The notes beneath the pieces were generated by a model. It made no database searches. It was not told where the DNA came from and saw only the letters and a program-made list of their open reading frames with translations. From CAVXZE01 sp963766175 (GTDB lineage Bacteria; Myxococcota_A; UBA9160; UBA6930), in contig CAVXZE010000021.1 of NCBI GenBank assembly GCA_963766175.1, forward strand, positions 372,001 to 436,000: 64,000 nt of DNA, read 5' to 3'. The translations under genes were made by a program, and so were the position numbers. Positions 61,943 to 64,000 of this stretch are shown piece after piece (within the stretch, counting starts at the first letter, position 1; the number at the start of each line of letters is the position of its first letter).

Positions 61943-62998
61943 TCAGGACGACTCGCCGCGCACCACCACGAGGCGACCCGGCTCCCCGGAAAGCAACTCT
62001 CCCACCACCGCGCGGGCGGGTGTTCCGCGCTCCGCCAGCTCCCGGAGGAGCGACGCCTCTGCTTCCGGCGGCACCGCGATCAGCAGCCCCCCCGAGGTCT
62101 GGGCATCGGCGAGGATCAGGCGCTCCACCTCCGACAGGGAGGAATCGAAGCTCGCGTGAGCCTCGACGTAGGCGAGGTTGTCCTTGCTGCCGCCCGGCAC
62201 CAACCCCTCCGCGGCCAGTGAACGGACGAAGTCGAGCGTGGGGACCGCGTCCGCGAAGACCCGGGCCGAGAGCCCCGATGCGGTGGCCAGATGGTGCAGG
62301 TGCCCGAGGAACCCGAAGCCCGTCACGTCGGTCGCCGCGTGGGCGCCGGCGGCCAGCGCCGCATCCTTGGCGGCCTTGTTCAGTGTCGTCATGATCGCCA
62401 CCGCCTTCGCCAGCTGTGCATCGGAAAGGCGGCCCTTCTTGATCGCCTGGGCCCCGATCCCGAAGCCAAGCGGCTTGGTGAGGACCAGTCGATCGCCGGC
62501 GCGGGCGCGGGTCTGGGAGAGTACGCTGCGATCCTCCACGACTCCGATCACGCAGAGGCCGTACTTGAGCTCGGGATCCTGGACCGTGTGCCCACCGACG
62601 ATGGCGCAGCCGGCCTCCGCCGCCTTGTCCCGTCCGCCTCGGAGGATCCGCGGCAGGACATCGATCGTCAGCAGCTCGGTCGGGAAGCCGCAGACCGCCA
62701 GGGCCACTCGGGGCTCGCCGCCCATCGCGTACACGTCGGAAAGAGCGTTGGCGGCGGCGATGGCGCCGAAGGTCTCCGGGTCATCGACGATCGGTGTGAT
62801 GAAGTCCACGGTGAACACCAGAGGCGAGCCGTCTTCGGGGCGCAAGAGGGCCGCATCCTCCACGGGCCCGGCCTCGTCGACCACCCAGGGATGTTCGAAC
62901 GGTGCAACCTCTCTCAGGACCTGGACCAGGTCCCGCGCTCCCAGCTTGCGGGCTCAGCCGCCGGCGGGGACGAGCGAAGTCAGCCGGATCTCGTTCAC
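61943..62998 (-). CDS. selD: Selenide, water dikinase with selenocysteine (in-frame UGA), 351 aa
   Basis: Makes selenophosphate from selenide and ATP for selenocysteine and seleno-tRNA synthesis. The gene starts at GTG 62998 with GGAGGG just upstream, and reads MNEIRLTSLVPAGG, then UGA at 62956-62954, then ARKLGARDLVQVL. The UGA falls at the catalytic Cys/Sec position (Sec15), with the essential Lys at residue 18. Downstream, GFPTELLTIDVLPRIL, GGHTVQDPELKYGLCVIG, TKPLGFGIGAQAIKKG and TDVTGFGFLGHLHHLA are standard SelD motifs. Read without recoding, the gene would appear truncated at 62884. selA, selB and selC are not in the window. Confidence 0.95.
62917..62933 (-). promoter_or_regulatory. 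Bacterial SECIS-like hairpin after the selD UGA
   Basis: On the mRNA GGACCU-GGUCC-AGGUCC makes a 6-bp stem with a 5-nt loop beginning GGU. It lies 21-37 nt downstream of the UGA, the same distance and loop type as the E. coli fdhF SECIS. It would recruit SelB and Sec-tRNA to recode the UGA at 62956-62954. The nested reading frame is maintained through it. Confidence 0.8.
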
Positions 62999-63060
62999 GA
63001 TCCCTCCAATTGAGAAGTCGATCTGCTCGCGTCCCGGAACAAGCGCACCCGATCGAGCGT

Positions 63061-63101
63061 GAGACGCTTGCATGAAGCAAGAGGAAAGCGGAAAGCGTCT
63101 C
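63061..63101. promoter_or_regulatory. Inverted repeat in the selD/E1-alpha divergent region
   Basis: GAGACGCTT (63061-63069) and AAGCGTCTC (63093-63101) are 9-bp perfect inverted arms. Just inside, CTTGC-ATGAA-GCAAG forms a smaller hairpin. It lies in the 232-bp gap between selD and the E1-alpha gene and could be an operator or a leader structure for selD. No function can be assigned. Confidence 0.4.
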
Positions 63102-63230
63102 CTGAGGCAACTGGCCCGCTGGTCGGAAACTCTCCGACGGCCTAATCTCGACACCCGATCTGCAACAAATTGCTGTCCGTATTGCGTATCTTCTGCGCCC
63201 CGGCAGAGACGGAGCGAGGGAGGGATCCAG

Positions 63231-64000
63231 ATGAGTTCGTCGAAACAGCAGCTTCTCGAATTGTACCGGTCGATGCAGCGAATCCGAAGGTTCGAGGAGC
63301 GGGTTTCGGAGCAGTTCGCCGCGGGCAAGATTCCCGGCTTCGTCCACCTGTGCATCGGTCAAGAGGGTGTGGCCGTCGGCGCCTGCGCGAGCCTGGGTCC
63401 GGATGACTTCATTACGAGCACGCACCGTGGCCACGGCCATCTGATCGCCAAGGGCGGCGAGCTCGACAAGATGATGGCCGAGCTCTACGGAAAGGAGACC
63501 GGCTACTGCAAGGGTCGCGGAGGCTCGATGCACATCGTCGACGTCGGCCTCGGAATTCTCGGCGCCAACGGGATCGTCGGCGCCGGCACCCAGATCGCCG
63601 CGGGGGCGGGACTCAGCTCCAAGGTGCGGGAGAGCGGGCAGGTGGTCGTCTGCTTCTTCGGCGACGACGCCTCGACCGAGGGAATGTTCCACGAAAGCAT
63701 GAACCTGGCTGCCCTCTGGGACCTGCCGGTCATCTTCATGTGCGAGAACAACCTGTACGGTCAATTCACCCCGTACGATAAGCACACCAGGGTGCCCAAC
63801 GTCGCCGAGAAGGCCCGAGCCTACGGCGTTCCCAGCTGCATCGTGGATGGCAACGACGTCCTGGCGGTCAGGGACGCGACCGATGAAGCGGCCAGGAGGG
63901 CCCGATCCGGCGGGGGACCGACGCTCATCGAATGCAAGACCTACCGCTGGCACGGCCACATGGAGGGCGATGTCTACGGCTACAGGACCCAAGCGGAGGT
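63231..64000 (+). CDS. TPP-dependent dehydrogenase E1 alpha subunit (pyruvate/acetoin type), 3' end cut by window edge
   Basis: The frame starts at ATG 63231 with GAGGGAGGGAT upstream and is open to the right edge (256 residues visible of about 320-330). Conserved parts are YRSMQRIRRFEERV, FVHLCIGQEGVAVG, STHRGHGHLIAKGG, GRGGSMHIVDVGLGILGANGIVGAG and the TPP motif GDDASTEGMFHESMNLAALWDLPVIFMCENN. The motif has GDD where GDG is usual. It should work with an E1 beta and an E2 encoded just to the right. Pyruvate and acetoin dehydrogenase cannot be told apart on this part. Confidence 0.93.
   Translation, partial: MSSSKQQLLELYRSMQRIRRFEERVSEQFAAGKIPGFVHLCIGQEGVAVGACASLGPDDFITSTHRGHGHLIAKGGELDKMMAELYGKETGYCKGRGGSMHIVDVGLGILGANGIVGAGTQIAAGAGLSSKVRESGQVVVCFFGDDASTEGMFHESMNLAALWDLPVIFMCENNLYGQFTPYDKHTRVPNVAEKARAYGVPSCIVDGNDVLAVRDATDEAARRARSGGGPTLIECKTYRWHGHMEGDVYGYRTQAE

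Noticed and set aside
62954..63355. A minus-strand frame ending at the UGA of selD, read as a separate small gene
   Set aside because: Only its last 14 codons are coding and they continue into SelD after the UGA; the rest crosses the divergent promoter and the E1-alpha gene.

Overview
The window is about 64 kb of GC-rich, densely packed bacterial chromosome from a Gram-negative organism. MlaA and MlaC, a YdbH-YnbE-YdbL set, lipoproteins and an outer-membrane-type VacJ protein point to a double membrane. A Pup-ligase-fold protein outside Actinobacteria, a selenocysteine-containing SelD, a Na+-pumping decarboxylase, many acyl-CoA enzymes and a GspE/PilB ATPase suggest a deltaproteobacterial or Myxococcota-like lineage. 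That placement is an inference from gene content, not from a marker phylogeny. No rRNA, tRNA, CRISPR, prophage or intact transposase was seen.

Layout. 1-9.5 kb, mostly minus strand: an Lhr-type helicase cut by the left edge, two small unknowns, a carboxylesterase overlapping a GPH-type transporter, an enoyl-CoA hydratase and a YhhN/TMEM86 protein. 9.5-18 kb: propionyl-CoA synthetase divergent from a biotin-dependent carboxyltransferase, a DUF945 protein, a radical SAM protein, and the beta, biotin-carrier and gamma subunits of a Na+-translocating decarboxylase. 18-25.3 kb: MaoC dehydratase, old-yellow-enzyme family flavoprotein, PPOX protein, class C26 gamma-glutamyl hydrolase, then a PafA/Dop (Pup ligase/deamidase) homologue with an inserted transmembrane hairpin, preceded by a rhomboid protease. 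25.5-33 kb: an APH-fold kinase pair, the ydbH-ynbE-ydbL operon, and a Ycf46-like AAA+ ATPase translationally coupled to a GspE/PilB ATPase. 33-44 kb: PatB-type lyase with an extra N-terminal domain, Na+/H+ antiporter, ValS, mlaA-mlaC, DAHP synthase, a secreted unknown and RecQ. 44-50.7 kb: a small secreted repeat protein behind a sigma-54 promoter, ahcY, a Prc-type protease, a glutaredoxin/A-type/rhodanese fusion, and DusB. 50.7-54.3 kb: an EAL phosphodiesterase, a HAD protein, a CheC-like protein and a PilZ protein, possibly a c-di-GMP group. 54.3-64 kb: enoyl-CoA hydratase, alkaline phosphatase with a nitrilase-family amidase, Gfo/Idh/MocA oxidoreductase, a PpiC foldase, phosphotriesterase-family hydrolase, ABHD18-like hydrolase, SelD with an in-frame UGA, and a TPP-dependent E1-alpha gene cut by the right edge.

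Three observations stand out. (1) SelD is a selenoprotein: its start lies upstream of an in-frame UGA followed by a SECIS-like hairpin, which ordinary gene calling would truncate. (2) The Pup-ligase-fold protein carries two transmembrane segments in its catalytic domain. It lies between a rhomboid protease and a convergent gamma-glutamyl hydrolase, with no Pup gene nearby. (3) Two families of palindromic repeats sit exactly at gene ends and supply the stop codons of the neighbouring genes, in two cases for both members of a convergent pair.
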